A stretch of 20,063 nucleotides of DNA from Thoreauomyces humboldtii. Its lineage: Eukaryota; Chytridiomycota; Chytridiomycetes; Spizellomycetales; Powellomycetaceae. The translations under genes and the position numbers were made by a program. The stretch is from NCBI GenBank assembly GCA_027596035.1, contig JADGJA010000392.1:1-20063 (forward strand), read 5' to 3'. Below are positions 1-10,839 of the stretch, piece by piece; positions within the stretch are counted from its first letter, which is position 1, and the number at the start of each line of letters is the position of its first letter. The notes under the pieces were generated by a model. It did not search any database. It saw nothing but the letters and a program-made list of their open reading frames with translations, and was not told the origin of the DNA.

Positions 1-608
1 GGGGAGAGATCTCCGGAACGCTCTGCTACCGGTACTTGCCGACCCTGCTCCAGTCCAGCCTCTGCCCGGTGGATCGACGAGAGACTGACCAAAAGAAGGC
101 AGAGACTTTGACGTAGCGGTAGTCCTTTGCTGTGTGCGTGAGAAAAACACCGGGGAAAGCAGCAGGGCAGGGGTGGGGAAAGCAGCAGATGTCGAAAAGT
201 TGAAAGTTGAAAGGTCTCCATGTAAAAATGTGCAATCGATTGCGTCACCAAAAGATCTCGGACCTCACACGAGTCACACGAGTCGGTGACCCATCTCATG
301 CCTTGACACACAAGAGCGATGAGCTATTACAGCAGTAGACAGTTCGTGGCTTTCTGTCCGGTAATGGCATCATCCCAACGTCCGTCTTCCAGCGAGATCG
401 CGGCCGAACTCATACCATTAGCTGACCAGCTCAGGCTTTACATGAATGACGATGAGAAGGCATAAGGGGGGGATGACAAAAATATCCATTGGATAGATAG
501 AAAAGATGCGAGCATGCGCGGTGTAGGCGGGGCGTGCCTAAATCAATCGGAAGCCCAAAAACGGATGGCAGTGGAGGATGGTAGCTGTGTGCGTCGCGAG
601 TCAGTCCT
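1..608. other. Intergenic/3' flank, no gene recognised
   Basis: This stretch lies downstream of the MAPKKK stop codon. Short open frames exist on both strands, but none has a recognisable motif or a convincing splice pattern. A plus-strand frame is open from the window edge to a stop near 112 and could be the tail of a gene outside the window, but nothing supports it. The only structure seen is a tandem 9-mer, CACACGAGT twice, at 266-283. No tRNA-like cloverleaf was noticed. Confidence 0.5.
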
Positions 609-3600
609 TCACGGTTCCGCATGGTCTTGGACAGCTCGATATAAAGCGCCCCTCCAAGCGAGCTCCGTGTCGTCTCCGCTCCCCAGAGCCGGCGATGGGA
701 GGTCCGGGTCCACTCCATCCTGGATCGCCCTCACCACTGCAGAATTCTCCGAGGACACGGAAGAGGAGGCTGACGCCGTGTGGTTGTGCGTCGGACGGCT
801 GGCGGGCCTGGATGCCATGTCAGAAACCGCCAGGGGAGATGCTTCATGAAGAGGGTTCACCGGGAGATGCGGGTAGCTTGGGTCCGTTCGCGGGGACTTG
901 TTGTTTTGTGGGACGCCGTGAGGCGTTACGGTTTGGGTGAAAGATGTTGACGACTGTCGTGAATGACCCTTGCGAGCAGATATCACATTGGTAGGGGTGT
1001 TGTCCTTTCCGCGAAGCGAGTCCCGGCCCATCACGCGGGAAACAGTGCCTCCACCAGGAGAGTGAGGCGGTTCTTCCGACGAAGGGGATAAAGAACTCTT
1101 GTGCGTGGTGCTCGGCGACCTGGAGACGGGTGGCGAAGCGGTTGGCGGCGAGAGCGTCTGGGCTGGAAAGTATCCATCCGATATACTGGGAGCCGAGTCG
1201 CTCACATCGCTAGATATCGTCTCCCCGGCCGTGGAGGCAGGATTCTCTTGGCCAGGGGATCTGGCGGGGTAAAAAACGGGAGCCGAGGGCGCAGGAAGGG
1301 CTTCAAAAGCCTCAAATCCGCCACCTCGACCTCCGCCTTGACCAGTGCTCCCGCGTGACCCATGACTGCCTCCACCCGTGCCATGGCCTGCAATGCTACT
1401 GGACGGTCGACTTCCGTCGGCGTTGGCGGAGGCTGCACGGGCGCGGGCATTCTCGGACGCTTCCTTAAATGACTCCATGATAGCATTGGGAACTGTCAGG
1501 TCGTTCTCGTCGACGTCTTTCACCCATGGATGCTCGAGAAGCTCTTTGGCAGAAGGTCTATTGACTGCTGGTCGAGTGAAGCACTGCTTGAGGAAGTCAA
1601 TGCCATCATCACTCAGTTGCGATGGTTCAGGGAGCGGAGGGATCCGGTCAGCAATGCCAATGTGGTACATGATAGCCCACTCATTATCGAGATTGCTCCA
1701 AGGCTTTGCTCCGGTAACCATCTCGAGGATGCAGCAGCCCATGCTCCAGATGTCCTGAGCACCGTGTCGACCGAGCCCTTCGCCGGTGATGACCTCGGGA
1801 GCAATGTAGTGCGGGGTGCCGACCAAGGTGTTGGCCTCGCCGTTCACAACCACAGTCTTCTGCGTTTTGTAGATCTTAGAGGCTCCAAAATCAACGTATT
1901 TGATCTGGCCCTCCTGACCGAGTAAAGTATTTGCGGGTTTCACGTCACTGCAATAAAAAGAAAGTAAGTGCTCCCTTCTTGTATAGTGGAAAAACACCGC
2001 CAAAGTACCGATGAACAATGCCCTTCCCGTGCAAATAATGTAGACCCCTAAGCATTTGCTTCCCGTAGACTTTGGTGACGCGTTCATCTCCGAAACGTCC
2101 CCCGTGTTCAATGAGGTTGGCCATCGAGTGTGGGCAATATTCCATGAAAATGTAGAGCTTGTCGCGATGCACCTCGACACCATAATACTCGATGATGTTA
2201 GGGTGATGCAGTAGCTGCAACACGTTCATCTCGTCCTTGATAGATCTTTGCAGGGAATCCAGGGATGTTACGTCCGTAAATCGAATCTCCTTAACAGCCA
2301 TGAGGTCAGCCGTCTCAAGGTTGATGGCCATGTAGACGGAACCAAAAGACCCGCCACCCAGAAACTTCCCTTGCTGCCAGCGTAGGGAGATCGAGCTTGA
2401 TGTGGAGGCCAGGAAGCTGAGGTTGCGGTCGACCACGTTGCGAGAGTCAAGTACCTTCCCGACCATGCGGTTGACCTGGGCTCGACTGAGACGATCCTCC
2501 TCAAGGCGTTCAATGGCTGCGAGCCAGGCCTTTTGCTTCCGCTGCAGGTGGGTGTCGCCGTAGTAGCCATTACCGCGTTGGCCTGCACCTGGTAATGGCG
2601 AGGTTGACGTGGATGGTAAGTTCTTGGGCGGGTTCGAGGTGGGCACTTTCGCGGATGGATCGACCGTGGTCGGTGATGTCGACATCCGCCGGTTAACGCT
2701 CGAGTCGGGGATCTCTTCAGAGCCTGGAAGGTCGGGCAAGAGCCCGTGGAACGAACCCGGTGGCTCGATTTTAGAGATTCTTTCCGAGGAGAAATGCCCG
2801 GAGATGACGTGTTTGGGTGTTTCTCCCGGGGTGGTTACTGTTAACACCGGAGCAACGGCGGCTAGTTGCGAGTGAGGCAATGGGATGTTCAACGGGGGCC
2901 TCCCGGAAACGTCTTCCGCGCTGACAGCAGCGCCGTCCGTCCCGTCATCAGCATTCTTCACATCCGCGGCATCTTCCTGATCACTATCCGCATCTGACTC
3001 TGACTTCAAAGCCGAAATCTCCGAGATGATATTCTCTGGTGGTGGTCGCGGCAGTGGTGATGGCGCCAGATCCGTGGTAACAACTTTGGCGGGCTCCTTG
3101 TCAGGCATTACCGTTAGTGCCGGTTTTGCGGGTGGCCGGGCACCGCTCCCGAGCATGGCATGGACAGCTTCGTCCACATTTCCGCTCCCCAGACCCGCAA
3201 GACCCGTTCCCCCGCCCTGCTCGAAGCCACGGATGAGGACACGCATGCATCGGGCTACGCCTTTGCGTAGTTCGTCAAAGTCCTTCTTCCCAAGTACCGA
3301 TATTCGACCACCGCTCGTAGCTGTCATCGTAAATTCGAGAGCCATGAGGTTCCATTTGAAGGCCTTCTGCTGCATACTGACCAAAGGCACCATGCTGCAG
3401 TCCGCTGCGCAGAAGTCGACCCACTCAACTGCCAGCCCAACCAGCTTCCGCATCATCCGCCGATGTTTCTTGCCATTTCCAATGTACTTCAGAGCTCTCC
3501 AGCCGAAGTCGGATGCAAACGAAAACATGTCCTCAACTAGGTCTGCTGCGCATATAATGGCATCGGCGGAGTTGACTGCCGTCGAAGGAGTGGCTCCAGA

Positions 3601-6600
3601 TGTGCTGGCTAGGCTGGAATTGGAGCCCGGCAAGGACGAGCTCCCCAGGACGCCAAACCAAGGGTTTCCAGCGGCTCCGGACGGACTGCCTCCGCCAAGA
3701 GTGACTCGATTCAGGGCTTCCCTGACCTTCTTCACACTGCCGATGATCCCCTCCGAAAGGGTAACAAGGGTCCGCTTGGTCTTCTTCAGTGCTCGATGAA
3801 CCGGTTCGACGTGGGCTCGATGAGCTTTCACGATCTGTACGTCACAGTGGATGTTTTCCTCAAAGATTGCGTTGCAGAGACTTAAGCGTTCCGACGTATC
3901 AGCGATAAGTCGAACACGGTCTGGTTTGAGATTGATTGGAGGTGCGTTCTTTCCGATACGGACTTGCATAGACCGTCCTTGCCACGTCATTCCCGCAGTG
4001 CCGCGCAGCCGGTCTTTGGAAGACAAGAGCAGGATATAACCATTGTCGATGGAAGTTTGAAAGTTGTCGTACTTCGCAAAGCACGCACGGAGAAGTTTTG
4101 TGACACAGTCCGGACGATTGTTGAGAGATGGAGATGCAAAGATATAAAGACCCTGATTGGCATAGGCATCTGTACGGACCAACGAGTAGCCTGAGTGCAG
4201 GAGATTGCGCAGCAATACAGGTGAAGGATCGGAAATGGTATACTCGGTTGCGTTCTCAAACTCCTTAGTCAGTGTCCTGAGAACGGGAGTGGGAATATCA
4301 GCATTCACCAAGCAGATACGAGAGAAGCATCCGCACTCACTTCTGAAACCGCAGCAGCTTGCGTGCCCGGCTTCGCACATTATCGAGAACGCGTGCGTAC
4401 CACCGTACAAGGTTGCTGCCGCCCGTTGAACCCTCGGGTCCCAACAAATCCCCTACTCCTTTCATCCCTCCATCTAGGTAGACGAGGACCTTCCGCAAAA
4501 GCTCAGCCTCCAGTTCACAGAATTGAACAGCTGTCTCAATGTCTCCTCCGTCGATGTAAAAGCAGATGTTTGACATAAAGCTCCACTCATTTTCGAGCAT
4601 TTCGGCCTCCTTGAAGAACACCGTGTCCGTAGTAGACTTCAACCGCCAATTTAACAAAGTAAAGTAACACTTGAGAGATTTAAGCAAGATCACGTCGTAC
4701 GACGGACTCAAACTGATAGAGACAAGGGTAAGCCGAGGTAGGCACTTGACGATTACAACAGCGGCCTTACCTATTTGCGATACTCCATCCTTCGGCTTGA
4801 GTATCGAGCTCCTGACATTCATGTTTGATGCGAATCGACAAACTCAGGCTCTCGCCGAATCCTTCGATGACCTGGTCCAACATCACACCGCTGTGTTTTG
4901 CCAGTTTCTCGGTGTGCGTCTCGAGTTGCACCTTCAGAATTTCCTCCATAAGATTGGAAGGGAAACTAGCAAGCTGTTGAAGCTCGTTGATGTACGTTGG
5001 TAATTGCATCTTCTTGAAAGCGAGCGCGTTTTCAATCATGCTGCATTTGCACTTTGCAAGCAGGCCACGAAGAAAGGACATGATTTGGATCTCAAAAGTC
5101 CGAGCTACGCCCGTTTCCTTCAAAATGCGTTCGATGAAGGTTGTATCGATGCGCTTGTCCGGAGAAAGCGGATGTTGGGAGCGAGAGATGAGGAGGTCTT
5201 CGCTTCCAACCCAGTTCTTCAAAACCTGCAACTGGGATCGCAGCGAGTTGCTGACAGTCATCCAAGAGTTGAGCGCCTCCACCTTGTGCTGAAAAGGCAA
5301 TCCAGCATACAGAGGTTTATCCAGGATTAGAGCTTTACGCGTCGGATACAGCATCTCGATACGGTCCACTTTCGCTAGCACATCCACCACTTGTTCGTAC
5401 GGGCTCTTCTCGATATCAGTCTGAACCTCAAACTTGAGAATCTCATCGATGGTTCCTTCAGCATCCACGCGTCGTTCATCAATGCGCTGCCGCTCTTCAG
5501 GAACAGAGCGCCCTCGCAATAGCGCGCGGATGCCCAACCAGATCTGATACCGCTGATCAAGCTGCTGCTTTTGAGTAAGCGTTCCCGTGATGCGGCTTTT
5601 TTCCGATCGTATAACTTCACCGGTCAAGACCGAGGCTAGCATCGTTTGCCATTGAGCCCGCTCTTTGCTGACCGGAGAAGCGGGGAGCTCCGTCAACTCC
5701 TCTGCTGCCACTGTGCCTACGCTATTCCGACGTCGTAGTTGCAAAGGGGTAATACGGCGGTCCAAATTTGGCCTCGCAGGAATGGGTGGTGGAGCACGTT
5801 TCCGGTCTGCAATGGACGGAGGCTTTCCTGAGGCACGCATGGCTGACTTTTGAAAGACGTTTTCTTTTCGTTCGTCTTCACTACTACTAGATTTCTTTCC
5901 TTGATCTGAGCTATTGTCTTCGTCTGAACCAGGACCCTTGTGGCGGAGAGGAGACGAGGGAGTTTTCTCGATCAGCAGAGACCGGTTATGAGTAGGAGCT
6001 TTCGGGATTTTTCGCGGCGTTGTAAGTGTACTGCCACCTTGGTGGTCACTCCCTGAATCGCTTCCGGAAAACATGACGGATTTCTTTAAAGCACTTGGCT
6101 GAAGAAACCCTGGTTTGACGTTCAAGATCTTGTTCGACCGAGGTGACGCGTAAACGTACACTTTCGAGGTCGGTGACGATTCCAGCACAGAAGACACCCG
6201 AGTAGCGCCGGGTCGATCACTCTCAGGGCTGTCATGCGTGCCTGCGCTGCGCGGGTTTCCTTCAGGCACATGCACTGATGCTCCGGACCCCCGCCTCGGA
6301 AGCACCAATGGTTCGTCGTCATGATGCTCCTCAACCTTTTCCCCCGCAGTGCCAGCTGCATGGTAAGTGTGAAAGCGCTTGATTGACGGACGCACCGCGG
6401 TCCGGATATCTGGACGTGCTGATCGCTTGGCTGGCCGGTCCATTTCCGCCTCCACCGTCGCCGGCTCGCTCGCTACCCGTCGGAGATTCGGCCGGTCCTT
6501 GGGGATCACATACTGCCCCATTTCATCTAGCCTATAAAAGAAGCTAGTCAGTGGCAAGAAGACGAGCGATTCACGGGAACATGGACTGGCCTACCGAACT

Positions 6601-7190
6601 ACCTCGAATCCAGCTGGGTCTAGGAGCTCCTTGGCGAATATGCACTGCCAGACGTATGTATCGGTCAAAACTGGCGTGTGACGCTCCAATGCTGCTTCAA
6701 TGAGCTCAGACATCGCGGCATTCTCGCTGCTCTGCAGGTTCTGTATCACCACCGACATGTCCGTAGCGTGGTTGACCAACACTTGAGTGGTCTAGAGGGC
6801 AAAGATTTTATACGTCAGCAATGCTCAAGAGCATTTCTGCCTTGTGACGTCGTCTTCGATTCAGTTGGCGAGGTGCGGAATATCTCAGGTTCTTACCTGG
6901 GGAGTTAGCTGTCGTTGGTCATTGACGGAGCCGCCGTGAGCCCGGATAGCCTCCTGCAGGTCTGAGACTTCGGCGGTGGTCCCAAAGGTGAAACAGAAAG
7001 TCTGCATCGCAAAGAGTGCAGACATGGAGGCGCTCCGGGTGATTGCTGGAGGAGACTGCATTGCATTGCCCGAGTCGAGTTCTCCAGCAGCGTAGAGGTC
7101 GGCCGAGTAACTGCCAGGGTACGACCGAGTGCTGCCGGCACTCGAATCACTGTGAGGCCCTGGCGAAGCAACAGCTCCCGACTTGGACAT
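609..7190 (-). CDS. SSK2: SSK2/Wis4-type MAP kinase kinase kinase (HOG/stress pathway), with N-terminal BRCT-like domain
   Basis: Exons on the minus strand, in order of translation: 7190-6897, 6791-6595, 6531-4771, 4712-4341, 4276-2009 and 1947-609. Together they encode about 2076 residues, and all junctions keep frame. Residues about 1508-1772 form a Ser/Thr kinase: glycine loop GGGSFGSVY, Lys1537 in MAVKEI, HRDVKPAN with Asp1632 (rebuilt across the 1948-2008 intron), DFG at 1650-1652 and GTPHYIAPE. The central regulatory region, including QWQTMLASV near residue 457, resembles fungal Ssk2/Wis4/Win1, which phosphorylate the Pbs2/Wis1 MAPKK in osmotic and oxidative stress signalling. Residues about 58-162 look like a BRCT domain (HGG at 85-87, YVWQC at 144-148). 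About 300 Ser/Pro/Gly-rich residues follow the kinase; yeast Ssk2 ends near its kinase. The start is the first ATG in exon 1, and an upstream exon is possible. The gene is divergent from MOD5. The kinase identity is firm; the N-terminal fusion depends on the 6532-6594 intron. Confidence 0.88.
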
Positions 7191-7557
7191 GCGCCAATGC
7201 TGTTGCCGTTTCCGTGCGTTCCTCTGAGGGTGGGCGAAGTACCAGTGGTGGAAACCCTATCGGCAATAAGGGGCGAGGGCTTGCGGAAGCGAGTTGGCAA
7301 GGAAGTTGAGAGCTGCGACGAATGAGGACCTCTTGGTATATACGAACGCAGCAAGTCGTAGGATCGATGAATGGGTTCGAAGCTGCTCGTTGTTGGCTTG
7401 TGTATTCCGTGGTGCTGTGTAAATGGATCGATCGGCCAACACGAGAGAGACTTGCAGGGTAACCATGCGAGTGGCGGCGCAGTCACGCCCAGAGAAATGT
7501 TGATGTCGTTTCAGGATTTGGGCAGGACTGTAGAGTGTGAACCGTCGGCGGAGCTGC
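7191..7557. promoter_or_regulatory. Divergent intergenic region between SSK2 and MOD5
   Basis: These 367 bp separate the ATGs of two divergently transcribed genes and must hold both 5' leaders and core promoters. No clear TATA box or named operator was identified. On the MOD5 side, ATGs at 7371 and 7503 share a frame that runs to a TGA at 7686-7688, overlapping the MOD5 start out of frame. On the SSK2 side, the frame upstream of ATG 7190 stays open back to a TAG at 7257-7259. Confidence 0.5.
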
Positions 7558-9684
7558 ATGTCGCAACGTTGGGCACGGTGGCTCGTCCAAGGCATCTACG
7601 GTTCATCGATGGACCGAGCAAAGATCAACAAGCCTCTCTTGGTTGTTCTCGGGACAACGGGAGTCGGAAAGTCACAGTTGGGAATTGAGCTCGCTCGCGC
7701 CGTGGACGGGGAGGTCATCAATGCGGATTCCATGCAAGTACGTAACGGAGACTGCTATCATATCCTTTTGGTGACTGAAGCCTTCCCTTCCTCAGGTATA
7801 TAAAGGATTGGATATAGTGACCAACAAAGCTACGATGCAGGAACGACAGGGCGTCCCACATCACCTCATGGACTTTCTTGACCCTTCCAAAGAGTATTCT
7901 GTATCGGACTTCGATCGCGATGCCTCGCGTGCGGTTAGTGCACAGAGCATTCATCATTTTCTCTTGGGATCGTGTTACTCACAGGCAGCGGCTTGGCGCA
8001 GATATCCGATATTCACTCGCGCGGCAAAGTCCCCATCCTCGTCGGTGGCACAAACTACTACATCCAATCGTTACTCTGGCGAGAGCAAACCATCACGAAG
8101 GCGAAAGCCGAACAAGAGCGACTGCTGGCGGAGGAGGAGGACTCGGCAATACATTCGTCGGTCGTTGACCATCCGCTGGCAGGAAAGATGACCGAAGCCT
8201 TGACCGCAACAAATCCACGCGTGTACAGCCCATCGGAGATTGGTGTGTATCTTGCGGGAGCAAATCTTTGGGATCTGCTCAAAGAAGTGGATCCTGTCAT
8301 GGCGGACCGATGGCACGAGAGGCATGGTCGAAAGATCCGTAGGAGTATACAGGTAAAGCGAGTGCGCTCACATATGGGTGAAACCCCATTTGCTGACTTG
8401 GGGCAGACCTGCCCGTTAAGGTTTTCTACACGACGGGTCGAAAGCACAGTGAATTGATAGCCGAGCAATGGCGACAGAAAACTTCCTCGGGAAGTGCGTT
8501 AAGGTATCATCGGAACGGATGTGATGATCGTATTCTTTGGTGGGAGCTGCGTGCTGAACTCTTGCCGCGATTGTCTGCAGACATGATACTTGCGTCTTCT
8601 GGCTGCACGCTCCACCTGCCATTTTGAACCCGCGCTTGGATGCGCGGGTCGATCAGATGATAGAGGTGAGCGAGGAGCGAAGTGCAGGATGTCGCTTCTT
8701 CAAGAAAGGCGTCACGGGTGGTTAAGCTTCCTGGTTTTCGTTTAGAGAGGCCTCTTCCAGGAGCTATCTGAAATGCGGGCTGACGTTCGCCGGGGAGACG
8801 TGATCGGTGCCCCTCAAGACGCATCAATACCTACCATAAACTACACTCGTGGGATTCTCCAAGCCATAGGTTCATCGTATCTACATTCGGCCCTCTGATC
8901 GCGAATCCCACAGCTCAAACCCTCGTCCCACTAGGATTCAAAGAGTTTGATCACTATCTCACGCTGATGGATGGGAAGGCGTCAGGATCAGAAGCGCAAC
9001 CTCAGCCCGAAGAGATTGCGAAAGCACGAGCGCAGGGCTTGGAGGACATGAAATGTGCGACCCGTCAGTACGCGCGGAAGCAGGTTTCGTGGATAAAGAA
9101 TAAGCTGGCAATCAGCTGCCTGAACGATGCTGAACGACCTTCTGCGAAGGATGCCCATAGCATGTGCTTTTTTCTGCTGGACGCTAGCCGTAAGTGCACT
9201 ATCTCTTTCCGAACCGGTATTGCGAAAGCTGATTGTTCAGTTTAGCACTCTCCGACTGGACCGCAACCGTCGCAGCGAAAGCTATTGGTCTCACTAAGAG
9301 TAAGAGATGTTAGGGTCATTCATGTTCGGTTTCCGTGTATTCAATGAGCCCGTCGTGTTCACAGGCTTCCTGAACGGAGAGGCCCTTCCGAATCCACGTA
9401 GTCTGGTCCCGCCAAAAACCGCCGAGTCTCTCCTCCCGTCGCAGTCGCAGACCCTGCCGACGACCGTACCGGTTTGGACAAAGTTCACTTGCCCCTCCTG
9501 TGTCGACCTTCAAACGCGCAAGCCACGTGTTTTGAATGGACAGCAGGAGTGGGACGTGCATCTGAGCAGTAAGGGTCACCGTCAGCAGGTGGCCAGAAGT
9601 AAGCGAAGGGAAGGCATGAATTGGCCCGAGAGTCGTCGGAGACAAGCCAAGCATGCGTCCGAGCCATCCGATTCCACCGTCTAA
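7558..9684 (+). CDS. MOD5: tRNA dimethylallyltransferase (isopentenyltransferase, MOD5/TRIT1/MiaA family)
   Basis: The enzyme transfers a dimethylallyl group to adenosine 37 of tRNAs reading UNN codons. Nine exons: 7558-7737, 7796-7933, 8002-8352, 8421-8503, 8581-8665, 8746-8869, 8935-9189, 9246-9299 and 9365-9684, giving 529 residues. Visible motifs are the P-loop GTTGVGKS (residues 32-39), NADSMQVYKGLDIVTNK across the first junction, LVGGTNYYIQSLLW, NPRLDARVDQMIE, DVIGAPQDA and YTRGILQAIGFKEF. The C-terminus carries the eukaryotic C2H2 zinc finger (Cys466, Cys469, His489, His495) followed by a basic stretch. A second in-frame ATG at 7609 (Met18) begins MDRAKINKPLL. The first 17 residues are basic and hydrophobic, so two starts could give mitochondrial and cytosolic/nuclear forms, as known for yeast Mod5. 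The gene is convergent with the next one, stop to stop 33 bp apart. Confidence 0.95.
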
Positions 9685-9717
9685 TTCTATCCACGAAGTC
9701 TGGCAAATGCGGCGGGA

Positions 9718-10543
9718 TCACACTTTTACATTCCCCTTTTGCGCGGCGATCTCCTCAGGCGTCAGCTTGTGGAACCAAGAACCCTTCACAACCGGTTCGC
9801 TCTGCCTGATAACCTGCATCCACAGCTTTCCGAGTACGGGATCGCTGCGCATGACCTTTGGATCGACAAAGAAGCCGTGCTCAATTGGCGTCGCCGTTCG
9901 CCACACACGGTTCACCCAGCTCGGAGAGTATCGAAGATCCCGTGTCGCAACTTTGTACTCTCGGACTCGGCCAAAAAGCGATTGGGTGGTAAGAAGGAGT
10001 TGTTGATCGTTAGGTTGTGAGGGTAGTTTCATAAGGGTTGTGACGTAGTTCCCCGATAAGATGTGAAGGGCCAGCCATGGGAGCGTTCCCGCTAACGCCA
10101 CTACGAGAAAGAGAAAACGCTTAGCAAAAGCCACTTCCACTCTCGCTTTTGATGAAAGACTAGATAGACACACCTATTCCGATAGTCTGCTCCAAGGGAA
10201 TAACGCTATTTGCATGGATCCAAGGGACTCCCGCCAGGGGCACGGCAGTGAAGATGCCAGCAGCCAGACGAAAGTTATGAAACCAGGTGTTCAAGGCACC
10301 CGTGTAGATCAGTGTCCGGCCCGCTGCGTCTGGACCTGCAACAGGACCGGCAAAGCCGTAGGAAGGTCCCGATGCTCCGAGACGGTCGCCCTTGTTCTGC
10401 GGGCTCGGACGGGAGTTGTGAACCATGGTCGCCGATGGGTGAGCGCGTGAAGACGGGGTGGTACTAGAGAAACGGCTATTGAGGCATTGGAAAATGATGG
10501 TGGGTCTGGAACGGGATGTACACGTATAACGATTGATGAGCAT
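9718..10543 (-). CDS. Putative mitochondrial two-helix membrane protein, TMEM70/TMEM186/TMEM223-like
   Basis: Two exons, 10543-10174 and 10100-9718, encode 250 residues. I chose the 73-bp intron 10101-10173 because its acceptor follows a pyrimidine tract and restores frame, giving EQTIGIVALAGTLPW; closer acceptors would need introns of 28 to 40 bp. The N-terminus is Arg/Ser rich with SRFSSTTP at 23-30, typical of a mitochondrial presequence, so an inner-membrane location is inferred. RTLIYTGALNTWFHNFRLA (76-94) leads into a first hydrophobic segment (about 93-110), and a second spans about 120-140. This short hairpin layout with a YTG motif resembles the TMEM70/186/223 group, which assists respiratory-complex assembly, but the assignment is by pattern only. 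Met40 is an alternative start. The gene lies tandem and downstream of uS15m. Confidence 0.6.
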
Positions 10544-10839
10544 GGTCGTGGGTATATCGTTGCAACGCAGTGTAATGACTCAAATGAGAGACGCAAGGCC
10601 CGTATAAGAATCAGTTGAAGGGGGGGAAAACAGCAAGTGAAGTCTGACATTCCGGACACCCATCTTCCGACCGCATTGCGGATGCTCTCAGGCTCTCAGT
10701 TCCAGTCTCAGCTCTCATCATGCTTATTGGTGGAAAATCGTCATCCCGGGTGACCTATCTCTTTTGTGCAGAGATATTGAAGGACCCAGCCAGGTATACA
10801 TTGACTTTGTGACTGCGATTAGGTGCAGCGAACATAAAG
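10544..10839. other. Spacer between the tandem uS15m and TMEM-like genes
   Basis: These 296 bp hold the 3' flank of uS15m and the 5' leader and promoter of the downstream TMEM-like gene. A run of eight or nine G residues at the start of line 10621 is the only composition oddity. No gene or clear regulatory motif was seen. Confidence 0.4.

Noticed and set aside
1..112. Open frame from the window edge as the tail of an upstream gene
   Set aside because: About 37 residues without any motif; cannot be supported.
26..235. Minus-strand open frame of 69 codons
   Set aside because: It shows no motif, low-information composition and no splice partner.
431..718. Minus-strand open frame of 95 codons
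   Set aside because: It overlaps the MAPKKK end in another frame and has no recognisable domain.
4771..6521. MAPKKK as a separate gene starting at the ATG at 6521, with the BRCT-like exons a different gene
   Set aside because: Not excluded, but the 6532-6594 intron has good ends, a CTGAC branch-like site and frame continuity, so one gene is simpler. Kept as the main refutation test of the fusion.
10130..10173. Tiny introns (28 to 40 bp) in the TMEM-like gene
   Set aside because: They keep frame but are far shorter than every other intron here. The 73-bp alternative ends after a pyrimidine tract and gives a clean second membrane segment.
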